Assembly (NCBI GenBank): GCA_013215375.1
Contig: JABSRB010000011.1
Span: 62,001 to 126,000 of the forward strand
Direction of reading: 5' to 3'
Length of the DNA stretch: 64,000 bases
Origin: Oceanospirillaceae bacterium
GTDB taxonomy: Bacteria; Pseudomonadota; Gammaproteobacteria; Pseudomonadales; Balneatricaceae
Shown piece by piece: positions 46,263 through 55,931 of this stretch. Within the stretch, counting starts at the first letter, position 1, and each line of letters opens with the position of its first letter. Below the pieces are notes generated by a model that did not search any database, was not told the origin of the DNA, and saw only the letters and a list, made by a program, of their open reading frames with translations. The position numbers and the translations under genes are program-made.

Positions 46263-46781
46263 GTTTTTACGATCATAAGTCTCTATTTTAACTTCATTTC
46301 CATGGCGATCTTTTTTTAGAATACTGGCTATAAATTGCATACCGTTTTTAATCATAACTCGACCAGAAGCTGGATTGCTTGCTAGATGCTCAGCAGAAAA
46401 ATGATTTATGCCATGTGAATATTCCATAAACCGAATTAGACAATTTACTGCTTCGGTGCAGTAGCCATTACCCCAATAAGGATGTCCCATCCAATAACCT
46501 ATTTCAGCTTTGTTGCCTTCGATGCTTACTAAACTAACAGTACCAACTAACTCTTCAGTATCCCTTTTCTCTATCGCCAATACTAAGCTTTCTTTATTCG
46601 ACCATTGTTCGGCATGTAAGGCGATCCAATCTTGTGCTGCTTCCAACGAATACGGATAAGGTATATTCAACGTCATTTCAGAAACTCGACGGTCACCAGC
46701 TAGGTTCACAACCTCCTGTGCATCACTTAATGTAAAAGGTCGTAAGATTAAACGGTTTGATATTATTGGTTTAAGTTTCAT
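46257..46781 (-). CDS. GNAT-family (RimJ/RimL-like) N-acetyltransferase
   Basis: 174 residues from ATG 46781; an in-frame extension to 46820 crosses the cassette boundary and is rejected. Acetyltransferase_3 fold: LILRPFTLSDAQEVV at the start, EIGYWMGHPYWGNGYCTEAV (acetyl-CoA loop) near 100 and NPASGRVMIKNGM near 145. It transfers acetyl from acetyl-CoA to an amine, such as a ribosomal-protein N-terminus, antibiotic or amino acid. The acceptor is unknown. It is cargo of the best-defined integron cassette here. Confidence 0.9.
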   Translation of the reverse strand: MKLKPIISNRLILRPFTLSDAQEVVNLAGDRRVSEMTLNIPYPYSLEAAQDWIALHAEQWSNKESLVLAIEKRDTEELVGTVSLVSIEGNKAEIGYWMGHPYWGNGYCTEAVNCLIRFMEYSHGINHFSAEHLASNPASGRVMIKNGMQFIASILKKDRHGNEVKIETYDRKNT

Positions 46782-47268
46782 TTCATATACACGTAACAAC
46801 TTAATTGTGCGCTGGCGCATTTACATGAAAGTGATATTCACTAAACCAAGCCAACACTTTAATTTAAAAGTACTTCCTATATAACAAGCTGTAGTTTTTG
46901 ATCCAGGTCATTATCTACAAATTTTCGGCGCAATATCATTCAGGAATAGTCTTCTAAATATCTGAATTTAATAGAAAACGAGAATATCACTTTGTAGCAA
47001 AGCACACCATTTCTGAACATACACAACCTAAAAACTAGACTTTTTCTCATAGTTTTCGCAACTAAAAAAATCAATTTGAGATTTTTATAACCAAACTAAC
47101 CGACAATAAACGATAGCCGCCTGACTCAACTAGAACGTCATCCTCCTGCATGATTTCAGGTATAGCAATAAAGGACCTCACTGTTGAAATTAAAAATTCT
47201 TTATGCAATTTAAAATTATATATTTACCATTTCCTTGCTAAGGCAATGAGCACTAGTTAAGTGGGAAT
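46782..47268. other. 487-bp spacer upstream of two divergent genes
   Basis: Contains the left boundary of the GNAT cassette (ACGTAAC, 46791-46797). No intact second attC is seen farther right. GTTAAGT (perfect GTTRRRY) lies just before the serine hydrolase start, without a matching partner. No coding sequence. Confidence 0.5.
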
Positions 47269-48233
47269 ATGAAACATATAAATGCAATAGAGTTAGAGGC
47301 TTTAATTCAACAGCAGTACTCGAATATTACCGGCCTTGTTATCCTCAAGGGGCAACAACTTGTGCATGAGCATTATACTGGCGGCTATCATAAAGACAGT
47401 GCTGTGCATGTGGCATCCGTGACTAAAAGTGTGCTGTCTGCTCTTATTGGAATTGCCATTGAACAAGGGGCGATACACAGTATTGAGCAAAAGGTTTTGG
47501 ACTTCTTCCCTCGCTATCGATTAAAAAGGGGAGAGAAAACCATTCAACAAATAAAGATACGCCATTTATTAACGATGACAGCACCCTATAAATACCAATA
47601 TGAGCCTTATACAAAGGTATATTCCAGTGACGATTGGACTATTGCGGCGTTAGATCTATTAGGCGGTAAACATAATCTTGAAGCATTTAAATATACCACT
47701 GTCGGGATACAAGTTTTAGCCGGCGTTATCGCGAATGCTACGAACCAATCGGTGCGTGATTTTGCTAATAAACACCTCTTTAAACCACTTGGAATCAACG
47801 TATCGCAAGATATAACGATTAATAATAAAGAGGAATATTTCTCATTCCTTAAAAACAATCTAGTGAGTGGCACGGTGGTCGATCCCAAAGGGGTTAATAC
47901 TGCAAGATGGGGACTGATATTAACAGCGATGGACATGGCTAAATTTGGCCAATTATATTTAAATAACGGCTTATGGCAAGGTAAAGAAATCCTACCGTCA
48001 CCATGGATTAAAAGAGTATTCAAAAACATAGCCAATGGAGAAACCGCCCATATGGTTATTTATGGTGGGTAATCGATGAGATTAACGGTACCTATGCAGC
48101 GATAGGCGACAGTGGCAATATCATTTATGTATCATCAAAAAAACATCTGGTGATTGGCATCGCCTCTCAATTTATGCCAAGAGCTAAAGATAGAGTTGAA
48201 TTAATAACCGAGCATATAGAACCACTCTTGTAA
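47269..48233 (+). pseudogene. Beta-lactamase-family serine hydrolase, frameshifted
   Basis: The first frame runs 47269-48072 with the family SxxK nucleophile (SVTKS near 52) and the IGIAIEQGAIHSIEQKVLDFFP region. It then stops early. The family's C-terminal segment (PYGYLWWVIDEINGTYAAIG and IASQFMPRAKD) continues in another frame to 48233. The switch, near 48020-48050, equals loss of one base, so this is a pseudogene, a sequencing error near the A-run, or a phase-variable gene. When intact it would be a penicillin-binding-protein-like hydrolase or esterase. Confidence 0.75.
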
Positions 48234-48251
48234 GACGCTAGCGAGAGAAGT

Positions 48252-48665
48252 TTAAAGATGGTGTTGAGCATAATTTTTATAAATAAAAGGCGGCAGTGGT
48301 TGGAAAAAAGGCATTATGTTGCCTATTTCTTTCGCACATTGTCTAGCAAGGCTTTGGCTATGAGTGATTTTCCTCTGGCAGCATTTACGATATAAATAGC
48401 TTCTATGGGTTTTAGTTAGCTCCTCGCGTAACACCTTAGATAACCACATAAACAACTGTAATTTTTCACACTCTCTGTGTTGTCGATCAAACACTGCCGC
48501 TAGCTTTTGCGCCGCATTAATGCACAACAATACATCTAAAACCGAACACTGCTCACTAGAGAAGCGTAGTGCCGCTACGTTCAGGGCACAGCTGCTATAT
48601 TCTAATGCTTGTTTATCTTTATCAGCTTGTAGTATTCGCAGTGCCCTAGCTTGGGGTGTTTCCAT
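48252..48665 (-). CDS. Hypothetical Cys-rich protein
   Basis: 137 residues with no family recognised. Mostly helical and basic at the C-terminus, with eight cysteines (CC, CAL, CSV, CIN, CEK, CAK); possibly metal-binding. A weak RBS (GGAATAAC) precedes ATG 48665. Reading-frame length and composition make it plausible but unproven. Confidence 0.45.
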   Translation of the reverse strand: METPQARALRILQADKDKQALEYSSCALNVAALRFSSEQCSVLDVLLCINAAQKLAAVFDRQHRECEKLQLFMWLSKVLREELTKTHRSYLYRKCCQRKITHSQSLARQCAKEIGNIMPFFQPLPPFIYKNYAQHHL

Positions 48666-48857
48666 GCAACGTTATTCCAACTTCGATTAAAAACACTCAA
48701 ATGGTAACAATACGCATTACCACTTACAACGTTAAATGCTCAAATTAGAAAAGTATCACAGTGGCACTACGCCATAGCTTTGTGCAGATCGGAGGCCTTT
48801 TGCTAAGTTATGCTCAGACTTCAGCGCCCCCGATATTTTATTTATCTTATAAAAAAT

Positions 48858-49028
48858 TTAATGTAGAAATTGTTGCTGATTACCTTCGCAGATAAACATC
48901 GCCTGCTCACAGGAGCGACGTTGCTTGTCGGTTAATTTCATACCATTGCTCCAATAACCTTTTTTTAAAGCCCTCTTAAATTCCATCTGAATTTCAAAGG
49001 GTAAACTTGCCACTAAAAGCTCAAACAT
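48858..49028 (-). CDS. DUF1315 (YeaC-like) small protein
   Basis: 56 residues, begins MFELLVASLPFEIQ and contains LKKGYWSNGMKLTDKQRRSC, the core of the YeaC/DUF1315 family (xGkWpdGxxLTxeQrxxC). Strong RBS TAAGGAGAAAG before ATG 49028. It is shorter than E. coli YeaC (90), lacking the C-terminal part. Function unknown. It lies 58 bp downstream of pyrD and may be co-transcribed. Confidence 0.75.
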   Translation of the reverse strand: MFELLVASLPFEIQMEFKRALKKGYWSNGMKLTDKQRRSCEQAMFICEGNQQQFLH

Positions 49029-49086
49029 AATCTTTCTCCTTAATTTAATAGCGCTAATCCATTCATAGAGGTCCCTAATAATGGAT

Positions 49087-50289
49087 CTATGCAGCCGCTT
49101 CTGCTTTATCAGACGCAGCAGCTATTTCTAGTATTGGCAAAGGATTTCTCGAGCCTACCGCCTCCTCTATTGAGCTAAAACCATCTTCTTGCAACAGTTT
49201 GACCAAACCGCGATTAATCTCACTAATATTTTGCGGACCATCAAAAATCAGCGTGGTGATCATATGCAACAAATTAGCCCCTGAGGTGATTTTTTCGTAG
49301 GCATCTTTGGCGCTAAATATTCCGCCCACACCAATGATTGTCAGGCTGCCACGAGTACGACGATAAACATGACGTACCACATCTGTAGAGATACGCTGTA
49401 GTGGCAAGCCACTCATCGCCCCCTTGCCTTTGGGTAGCAATCCTAGATTAGAGGGGTACTCTGCCGCTATGTGTTCTTGATTAACATCAGGCTTGGCAAG
49501 ATTGGTCAATACCACCCCATCCATGTTGAATTTCACGCAGCCATCGATGATGATGTTAATCTCATCGATATTTAAATCCGCCGCCAATTTAATATAAATG
49601 GGTTTATTGGTGATAGGTCTGATGCTGTCATTGATGGCAGCGAGTAAGGCCTCAAGGTTGTCTTTATCGACAAAAGGCTCACCATCTTGGGTATTTGGAC
49701 AGCTGATATTAACCGTAAAATAATCGCCAATATCTTTAAATAAGGTCAGGGTTTTTAAATAGTCTCGTATAGACTCCTGCAGTTCAAACTCAGGCGTTAC
49801 ATTTGATTTAGCGGCGTTGATACCCACCACTAAACGTCCAAAATCCACACCCGCTAGGCGCTTTGATATTTTTTCAGCACCAAAGTTATTGAGCCCATAC
49901 CAGACCACAATAGATTTTGATTTAACCATGCGAAATAATCGCTTGCCGGGATTGCCTGGGCACACCTCACCGGTAAAGGAGCCTAGCTCTGCCAAGCCGA
50001 AACCTAGCGAGGGGTATATTTTGGTCAACTCACCATCTTTGTCAAAGCCCGCCGATAAACCCACGGGATTGCGATATTTAATGCCGTTGACTTTGGTCTC
50101 TAAGCTGCTGTGATTATAGTCAAACAACAGCCCTGTTAACCCTCTAAACAGCGCGTTGCTCCCCATCACGACGCCAACTTTCTTCAAGCTATAATGTGCC
50201 TGCTCCGGATCCATTAAAAATATTAACGGTCGCATAGCGCGATACATGATTTTTAGAATGAAATTCCTTATTGCTACGATAAAGCTCAT
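49087..50289 (-). CDS. pyrD: Class-2-like dihydroorotate dehydrogenase with a Cys at the active site
   Basis: 400 residues from ATG 50289 with AGGAG upstream; an extension to 50469 runs through the Fur-like box and is unlikely. The N-terminal 35 residues are a hydrophobic, basic helix as in membrane-bound class 2 enzymes. The FMN TIM barrel has GLSAGFDKDGE, GSFTGEVCPGNPGKRLFR, NISCPNTQDG and GVGGIFSAKDAYEKI. The catalytic base position holds Cys197, as in class 1A; class 2 has Ser there. A strong Fur-like box lies in front. It may be a second PyrD made under iron limitation, or a related flavin dehydrogenase. Substrate not proven. Confidence 0.85.
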   Translation of the reverse strand: MSFIVAIRNFILKIMYRAMRPLIFLMDPEQAHYSLKKVGVVMGSNALFRGLTGLLFDYNHSSLETKVNGIKYRNPVGLSAGFDKDGELTKIYPSLGFGLAELGSFTGEVCPGNPGKRLFRMVKSKSIVVWYGLNNFGAEKISKRLAGVDFGRLVVGINAAKSNVTPEFELQESIRDYLKTLTLFKDIGDYFTVNISCPNTQDGEPFVDKDNLEALLAAINDSIRPITNKPIYIKLAADLNIDEINIIIDGCVKFNMDGVVLTNLAKPDVNQEHIAAEYPSNLGLLPKGKGAMSGLPLQRISTDVVRHVYRRTRGSLTIIGVGGIFSAKDAYEKITSGANLLHMITTLIFDGPQNISEINRGLVKLLQEDGFSSIEEAVGSRNPLPILEIAAASDKAEAAA

Positions 50290-50322
50290 AAACGACTCCT
50301 GATAAACCAAACAAACACGAAT

Positions 50323-50341
50323 GATAATGATTATTGTTATG
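50323..50341. promoter_or_regulatory. Fur-like box upstream of the dihydroorotate dehydrogenase
   Basis: GATAATGATTATTGTTATG matches 15/19 of the Fur consensus, and TGATAAT-G-ATTATTG fits the 7-1-7 form at 13/15. It lies 33 bp before the start codon, where a repressor would block transcription. Confidence 0.65.
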
Positions 50342-50585
50342 ATTAGTATATACAACAAAGAGTCGATTGCAAAATCTATCTTATTTAATTTTGGTAGTGA
50401 ACGATCAGATGATCGAATTTCGAACAGTTGTTTTAACAATGCGCTTATTGATCTATACTTGCCTCTCAATTTTTAGCGTTTAAAAAACATTACTTGATCA
50501 TCATGTTGTAGGTAACAAAAGTTAGAAGTTCTCGTTAACACATACGCTGCAGCGAAGTTTCTTAATAATAAAGCTTGAGGTGACT

Positions 50586-51272
50586 ATGAATATGCAGGAG
50601 CTAATCAAGGTATTTAATAGTGAAACCAACCCCTTAATCATCGTCGTCTTAATACTTTATTATGTGTTGATTAACTGGAGTAAATTAAAAGATGGCTTAG
50701 GTTTATCGAAAGATAATCGGACTAACCTAGCAAAAATAGAACAGAACTATAATTTGTTAAAATTACGTATTGAGATAGAACAACTTAAGAAAAACTCCGG
50801 GCTAGACAATGATTTACTGTTAACACTAGACCAGGAAATGAATGACCGCTTAGACAATATCACCAATAAAGCCTATACCCCTTCCCAAAAATTTATAGCA
50901 ATCCCACTGGCCTTTTTATTCACCATCACTGCTTTTTTAGAGTTACAGTCGACCGCTGCAGAAATTGACGCTTTGGAGACCCTATTAGGTTTAGTTTTAA
51001 TGTTAGTGCTGATCTACATCGGCTTTTGGGGATTACCTATTTTACAAAAACAGCGACAGGGTTTGTTGAAAAGTATCGGCTTTATTATTTTCTGGAGTGT
51101 TGCCTTCTATATATTGGCCTGCACTTTTCTCTTCACCGTCTCGGAAATGATCAACGACTCTGAGCTTTTCATGGAGTACCTAGGTGTAATTTTTATCATT
51201 AGTACTATCTGCAGTATCACGCTTGGCGTTTTCGGAAAGTTGCCAATGAGTCGACAGGTTATTAGCAAATAA
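50586..51272 (+). CDS. Hypothetical membrane protein with coiled coil
   Basis: 228 residues. One helix near 17-33, a charged helical stretch (about 40-100, Lys/Glu/Leu rich), then four helices (about 105-215). ATG 50586 has GAGG 5 bp upstream; GTG 50580 is too close to it. No family recognised. It faces the protease gene on the opposite strand. Confidence 0.65.
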   Translation: MNMQELIKVFNSETNPLIIVVLILYYVLINWSKLKDGLGLSKDNRTNLAKIEQNYNLLKLRIEIEQLKKNSGLDNDLLLTLDQEMNDRLDNITNKAYTPSQKFIAIPLAFLFTITAFLELQSTAAEIDALETLLGLVLMLVLIYIGFWGLPILQKQRQGLLKSIGFIIFWSVAFYILACTFLFTVSEMINDSELFMEYLGVIFIISTICSITLGVFGKLPMSRQVISK

Positions 51273-51374
51273 TAACTAATGCTCTTCCACTTTGGATACA
51301 GGGGTATTTCGCCTCCAACTTTGCTGCGACGGCAATCACAGCATAAAAGTCAGAGACGCTTTAATTTACTTACG

Positions 51375-53375
51375 CTACCTCGCAGTAAAAGTAACCTTGT
51401 CTGCAAACCTCTGGCACTTATCCTTCATATCTTCTTTCTGTCGATCACTAATGCATCTAATCACATAGAGTTCTTGATTATCTGGCTCATCTTTAGAGTC
51501 ATACATTGTGCTTTTAATCACATTCTGCACGCTGAATTGACCGTCTTTATTAATTATTTCGCCGGTGAAATCACCCTTTTTATTAATGATATTATGCCAA
51601 GTACTGAGTGTTTCATCATCGCTATATTCACTTGGAGAATGGTATTTTTGAATTCTATAATGAAACCTTTCACCACTATTAGGGAATATCTCAAACAGCA
51701 ATAAATCTTCAGCTAACAGCACTTCACTGGAGTAACCAAAATGAAAATGCAGGTTAGATTTATCGGTAATTTCTGCATCATCTATTTGAATTGCATAATC
51801 ATCGATGTTTAATTTAAACACACCATCTTTTAGTGTCATACCCGCTGACTCAAAGCCTTTTGACAAATAATCTTTATCTAAAGAAAACAGCTCAAGCCAA
51901 TCCGTGACTTTACCTTCATAGCCCACCGCCAACTCATTATAAGAATTTTGTAAAATAGCTAAATAGCCGTATTTAAGCGCACTGTTAGGCTGTATATCCA
52001 AATTACATAAAGCGCCTTTAGGGTAAGCGACACAGTGGCTATAAACAAAATAATCATCCGTCGGCATAAACCAAAGCGAAGATGTCCATTTACGCCCCAG
52101 TTTATCCGTCCATTTCTGTACTGATTCGGGCGCACCCAGACTAGATATTCTAACTTTTTCTTTACCTACTGCACGTGTTAAAGGGAGCCCTTTCAGGATG
52201 CTATCCATCACTAACTTAGGGTCATTTAAAAAGTCATTTAGCGATACCTCTGTGGTTTTTTCAATCAACAGATGCATGGTGGCAACGTCACTTTTGCTCA
52301 ACTTAAGATCTTGGTTTTTCTCTAATGATTTAGTTTTTGTAGAGTAACTGCTTAAAAACCATTCTTTAAAATCAGGCCCCGCTTTGAGCACGCCAAATTG
52401 CTTAACAAATTTTTGATCCCTTAAATACACTCTAAAACGTTCCCCCTTAGGGAAAGCCAAAGCTGCATATTTTTCATTTAGCCCCTCTAACAGTTGCCCA
52501 TAAAATTCATCCACAGAATTTTGCGCCAGCGAGGCTAGATCTTTAACACTTTTAGGTAATGGGAATGATGCAGACCAGTCTTTATAAATACTGTTTTGCT
52601 CAACGTTCAAAAACATTGATAAGTTTCTATGCAGAAATACCGCTTGGTCATCGAGTACCATCACCTCGTTACTAGGTACCGCGATGTTATGGTTCTCGCT
52701 AGAGTTTCTTTTAACGATAAGACCGACAACATCACCGGCTATATTGACCAGAGGCCCACCGCTATTGCCCGGCGATGCAGGTGCTGTAAATCTAATCTCT
52801 TTCCATTTACCGTATTCAGGCTCTGGCGTATAAGAGGCAATTTGCCCCGCTCGAAAAGAGATGCCCTCTCCCTGAGCGTTGCCAATAGAAAAAACCGTAT
52901 CGCCTATTTCAGATTTTTCAGTAAATATCAGTGGCGTGATCGTCTCTGGATAAGTTTCAAGATCAAATACAATGACATCTTTAATATTTGAGTAATGATT
53001 AACCTTGTTGACTTTAAAGACTTCACCTTCTGAGTCTCGTATATAAATATCACTATAGAGCGAGAAACTCTCCAGTTTAAAGACATGCGCGGCAGACATA
53101 AGCTCTTTGTCATTAATGAAAAAAGCGGTGCCTATACTATGATATTTTTCATTGCGCTCTCGATAATTTAATTGATGAAAGGGCAACTCCCTCACATAGG
53201 TTATTTTGTCACTTTCAATTTTTGGAATAACAACTTCAAAGACATTTTTGTTAAGACTTTTAATGGTTTCCTTATCTAAAAACTCAATATTACTGGTTGA
53301 AAAAGCCAACGGCGACAATAATACACAAAAAACCACCAGCCACCTTACCACTATAATTTTTGTCATCTGTAACAC
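51375..53375 (-). CDS. Secreted trypsin-like serine protease with long C-terminal region
   Basis: 666 residues from GTG 53375 (AAGGGG 7 bp upstream); ATG 53366 is possible. Signal peptide about 1-26 (cleaved near LAFS-TS). Trypsin-fold domain about 60-245 with His97 (SAAHVF), Asp133 (KDVIVFDLE) and Ser205 (SPGNSGGPLV). There is no PDZ domain. The remaining 420 residues are of unknown fold, with a few Cys (HCVAYPKGALCNL). It should act in the periplasm or outside on misfolded proteins or a specific substrate. Confidence 0.85.
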   Translation of the reverse strand: MLQMTKIIVVRWLVVFCVLLSPLAFSTSNIEFLDKETIKSLNKNVFEVVIPKIESDKITYVRELPFHQLNYRERNEKYHSIGTAFFINDKELMSAAHVFKLESFSLYSDIYIRDSEGEVFKVNKVNHYSNIKDVIVFDLETYPETITPLIFTEKSEIGDTVFSIGNAQGEGISFRAGQIASYTPEPEYGKWKEIRFTAPASPGNSGGPLVNIAGDVVGLIVKRNSSENHNIAVPSNEVMVLDDQAVFLHRNLSMFLNVEQNSIYKDWSASFPLPKSVKDLASLAQNSVDEFYGQLLEGLNEKYAALAFPKGERFRVYLRDQKFVKQFGVLKAGPDFKEWFLSSYSTKTKSLEKNQDLKLSKSDVATMHLLIEKTTEVSLNDFLNDPKLVMDSILKGLPLTRAVGKEKVRISSLGAPESVQKWTDKLGRKWTSSLWFMPTDDYFVYSHCVAYPKGALCNLDIQPNSALKYGYLAILQNSYNELAVGYEGKVTDWLELFSLDKDYLSKGFESAGMTLKDGVFKLNIDDYAIQIDDAEITDKSNLHFHFGYSSEVLLAEDLLLFEIFPNSGERFHYRIQKYHSPSEYSDDETLSTWHNIINKKGDFTGEIINKDGQFSVQNVIKSTMYDSKDEPDNQELYVIRCISDRQKEDMKDKCQRFADKVTFTAR

Positions 53376-53982
53376 TAAAATGCCCCTTGTAGAACAATGA
53401 ATTGCGTTAATTAAAAACCATGAAACGGAAGCTCTTGCTACTTATCTAAATGACAATAACCTCTGACAGAGCTTATTTAACATTAATAGTCGCATAATAT
53501 CTAGGAGCGAGACCAAGAGCAGACTAATTTACGGCACCCAAGCCTATTTGGTTAAAACTAACGTTCAATATATATGAAATATATCCTATATTTCACTCTT
53601 CGAGCAGCTAAAGCGCTGCAAATCTGATCCCGTCAGATAAGTGTTAAACAGCAACGTTAAAAACCTCTTACTATTTTAATTCAATCGATAGTGCGCAGGG
53701 CAGGATGAGTAAAGCCCTACAGCTACTCTATAAAAGTAGCATCACAGCTCTACCTTTGCTGTTACTACTCCCCACTGCCTGTCTATATTTTTGAAGTTCC
53801 CCAGCCCTCCTCTGCTCTAGCTCAGGATTTTAGAGGGAGTTTTGTATCGATTTTCATATTATAAAATAGATATTTTAAACATGAAGTTAACCTGAATTTT
53901 GCGGATTTTTACATACGCGCTTTTCCATGTAATACTTTGCCTCTTCTCTCAACTCATAAGATCACTAAGGAGGCAACATCTG
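53376..53982. other. 607-bp gene-free spacer
   Basis: Nothing well supported. A 29-codon frame (53705-53794) resembles a signal peptide ending PTAC but stops at once. ATAT-rich short inverted repeats near 53570-53600. Confidence 0.4.
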
Positions 53983-54735
53983 ATGACGACAAAAGTAGGC
54001 ATGTTGCTGCTTCTTTTTAGCTGCTCTTTAGCCTTCAACAGCTATGCAAATACTTTAAGAATCAGCTTAGCGCAACTTCCTTTGCATGCTTATAAAGGAT
54101 TTTTGGATGAGCCACGAGGGACCTTTGTTGATTTAGTACAGGCTATGGATGCTGTTTATCCTGAGGGCAAGCTAACCATCAAAATTTATCCCTTTGCTCG
54201 CTCCTTAGAAAACGTGATCACAGGCCGAGCCGATGTACATATACCCCTGATCAAAGCCCCAAACTTTAAAGAGGAGGGTTTACCTTATACTTTTGCGAGT
54301 GAAATCATGGGGGTCGTCACTTTTGTGCTCTACTCTCGGGCCGATAAACCGCCACTAGATATGAATAATTTAGCGCAATATACTTTGAGTACCATGCGTG
54401 GCCACAAAGAGTTTTTCCCCTTCGAGGTGACTGAAGATACCGGTAATATCCAGGGGATAGAGAAAGTACTTCGCGGCAGAACAGATGGCTACCTTATTGA
54501 GCAAGACACCGCTGACAATTATATTAAAACCAGAAAAATTAAAAATATTAGGCGTACCTATTATTCCCAGTTTGATTTTGGCGTGGTTATCCCCACGGGG
54601 CCCAGACAACAAGAAATCGATAACATCATCAGTAAACTAATCCGCAAGCTTAAAGAAAAGGGTGAAATAACTAGGATTTTTCAAGTCATTAACACTGAGT
54701 TTGTCGACTGGCAACCTTATGAGATGCCTTGGTAG
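53983..54735 (+). CDS. Periplasmic solute-binding protein (family 3-like)
   Basis: 250 residues from ATG 53983 behind a strong AAGGAGG. Signal peptide about 1-24 (cleaved near NSYA-NTL). Binding fold with GTFVDLVQAMDAVYPEG, VITGRADVHIPLI and LRGRTDGYLIEQDTADNYI. No transporter genes adjacent, so a scavenging or sensory role is possible. The next gene starts behind a TPP riboswitch 195 bp away. Confidence 0.82.
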   Translation: MTTKVGMLLLLFSCSLAFNSYANTLRISLAQLPLHAYKGFLDEPRGTFVDLVQAMDAVYPEGKLTIKIYPFARSLENVITGRADVHIPLIKAPNFKEEGLPYTFASEIMGVVTFVLYSRADKPPLDMNNLAQYTLSTMRGHKEFFPFEVTEDTGNIQGIEKVLRGRTDGYLIEQDTADNYIKTRKIKNIRRTYYSQFDFGVVIPTGPRQQEIDNIISKLIRKLKEKGEITRIFQVINTEFVDWQPYEMPW

Positions 54736-54930
54736 CTGTACCCTCCTGCCGTTCCTCCTGTCGTTTTATTTACTTAAAAACCACTACTTTTTCATGAGCA
54801 ATATTTAAATGCGAGTTATTTGCATCTGAAATTCATTACGTCTATGATACGCGCACGTTAGTCGGGGGGCCTTTAGGGATCCTTTGAATAAGTCACACGC
54901 TGGTGTCATACAAGCGAGACTTAATCAGAG

Positions 54931-55004
54931 ATTCCACAGGGCTGAGATGGTATTTAATACTGGACCCGCTGAACCTGATCCAACTGATATTGGCGTAGGG
55001 AACT
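54931..55004 (+). promoter_or_regulatory. TPP (thi-box) riboswitch
   Basis: GGGCTGAGATGG and ACCCGCTGAACCTGATCC, then TTGGCGTAGGGAACT, are the conserved TPP aptamer segments in correct order. It sits 58 bp before thiD and should switch off the thi operon when thiamin pyrophosphate is plentiful. A short hairpin-prone stretch ending in TTTTTTTT (55045-55051) just before the RBS may be the expression platform. Confidence 0.95.
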
Positions 55005-55061
55005 AACTTGATTGAGTCCCCTCGAGTATCAAGTTGTCCGCGCTTTTTTTTAGGAGTTTTC

Positions 55062-55931
55062 GTGGACAATATACCCTCTATAGCCCTAGGCAATAATACC
55101 GATTCGCCCTCTGTACACAGCCCAATAGTTTTAACAGTGGCTGGCTCCGACAGTGGCGGTGGCGCTGGTATCCAAGCGGATATCAAAGCAATTTCAGCCA
55201 CTGGCAGCTACGCTTGTACTGTTATAACCGCCCTAACCGCACAAAACACCTGCGGTGTTAGCGCAGTTCTTCCCATCGACCCAAGTTTTATCGAGGCACA
55301 GTTTGCAGCGGTGTTTAGTGATATCGCGGTGGATGTGGTCAAAATTGGCATGCTCGGTGATGCAGCGACAATTCGCACTGTAGCGAAAGCGCTGCGACAA
55401 TTCCCCGTTAAACATATTGTATTAGACCCCGTAATGGTCGCCACCAGCGGTGATGTACTGCTTGAAGAAGAGGCCATCTCCAGCTTGATAAGCGAGCTGC
55501 TACCACTGGCCAGCGTGATCACTCCCAATATCCCTGAAGCTTTGGCACTGTTGGGTCGCAAACGAAATCAAAGCATCGAAACCGAGCGACAGAGCTTGGC
55601 GCTGTGCAGTGATTTACTTGCCTTAGGCTGCCAGTCTGTATTGGTTAAAGGAGGTCACCAAAGCGGCCCACAAAGTTGTGACTACTGGTTCAGTGACACT
55701 GAACAACAAGTTTTTTCCAGCCCTAGAATCGACACTAAAAACACCCACGGCACCGGCTGTACTCTCTCTTCGGCAATCGCTTCTTATTTAGCCCAAGGCT
55801 ACGCACTGGCCGATGCTATTGGCAGCGCCAAACACTACATTAGTGAGGCACTTCGCCACGGTAAGTACTTAAAGATAGGTAGTGGCAGTGGCCCAGTACA
55901 ACATTTCTTTGCCCAGCAACATCATGACTGA
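55062..55931 (+). CDS. thiD: Hydroxymethylpyrimidine (phosphate) kinase ThiD
   Basis: 289 residues from GTG 55062 with AGGAG in front. Ribokinase-like fold: GSDSGGGAGIQADIKA near 30, LDPVMVATSGD near 125, VKGGHQ and NTHGTGCTLSSAIASY near 230 with the catalytic Asp/Thr-Gly region. It phosphorylates HMP and HMP-P to HMP-PP for thiamin synthesis. First gene of the riboswitch-controlled operon; its stop overlaps thiZ by 8 bp. Confidence 0.95.
   Translation: MDNIPSIALGNNTDSPSVHSPIVLTVAGSDSGGGAGIQADIKAISATGSYACTVITALTAQNTCGVSAVLPIDPSFIEAQFAAVFSDIAVDVVKIGMLGDAATIRTVAKALRQFPVKHIVLDPVMVATSGDVLLEEEAISSLISELLPLASVITPNIPEALALLGRKRNQSIETERQSLALCSDLLALGCQSVLVKGGHQSGPQSCDYWFSDTEQQVFSSPRIDTKNTHGTGCTLSSAIASYLAQGYALADAIGSAKHYISEALRHGKYLKIGSGSGPVQHFFAQQHHD

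Noticed and set aside
53705-53794. 29-codon signal-peptide-like frame
   Set aside because: Stops at once, RBS too close; at best a decayed remnant.
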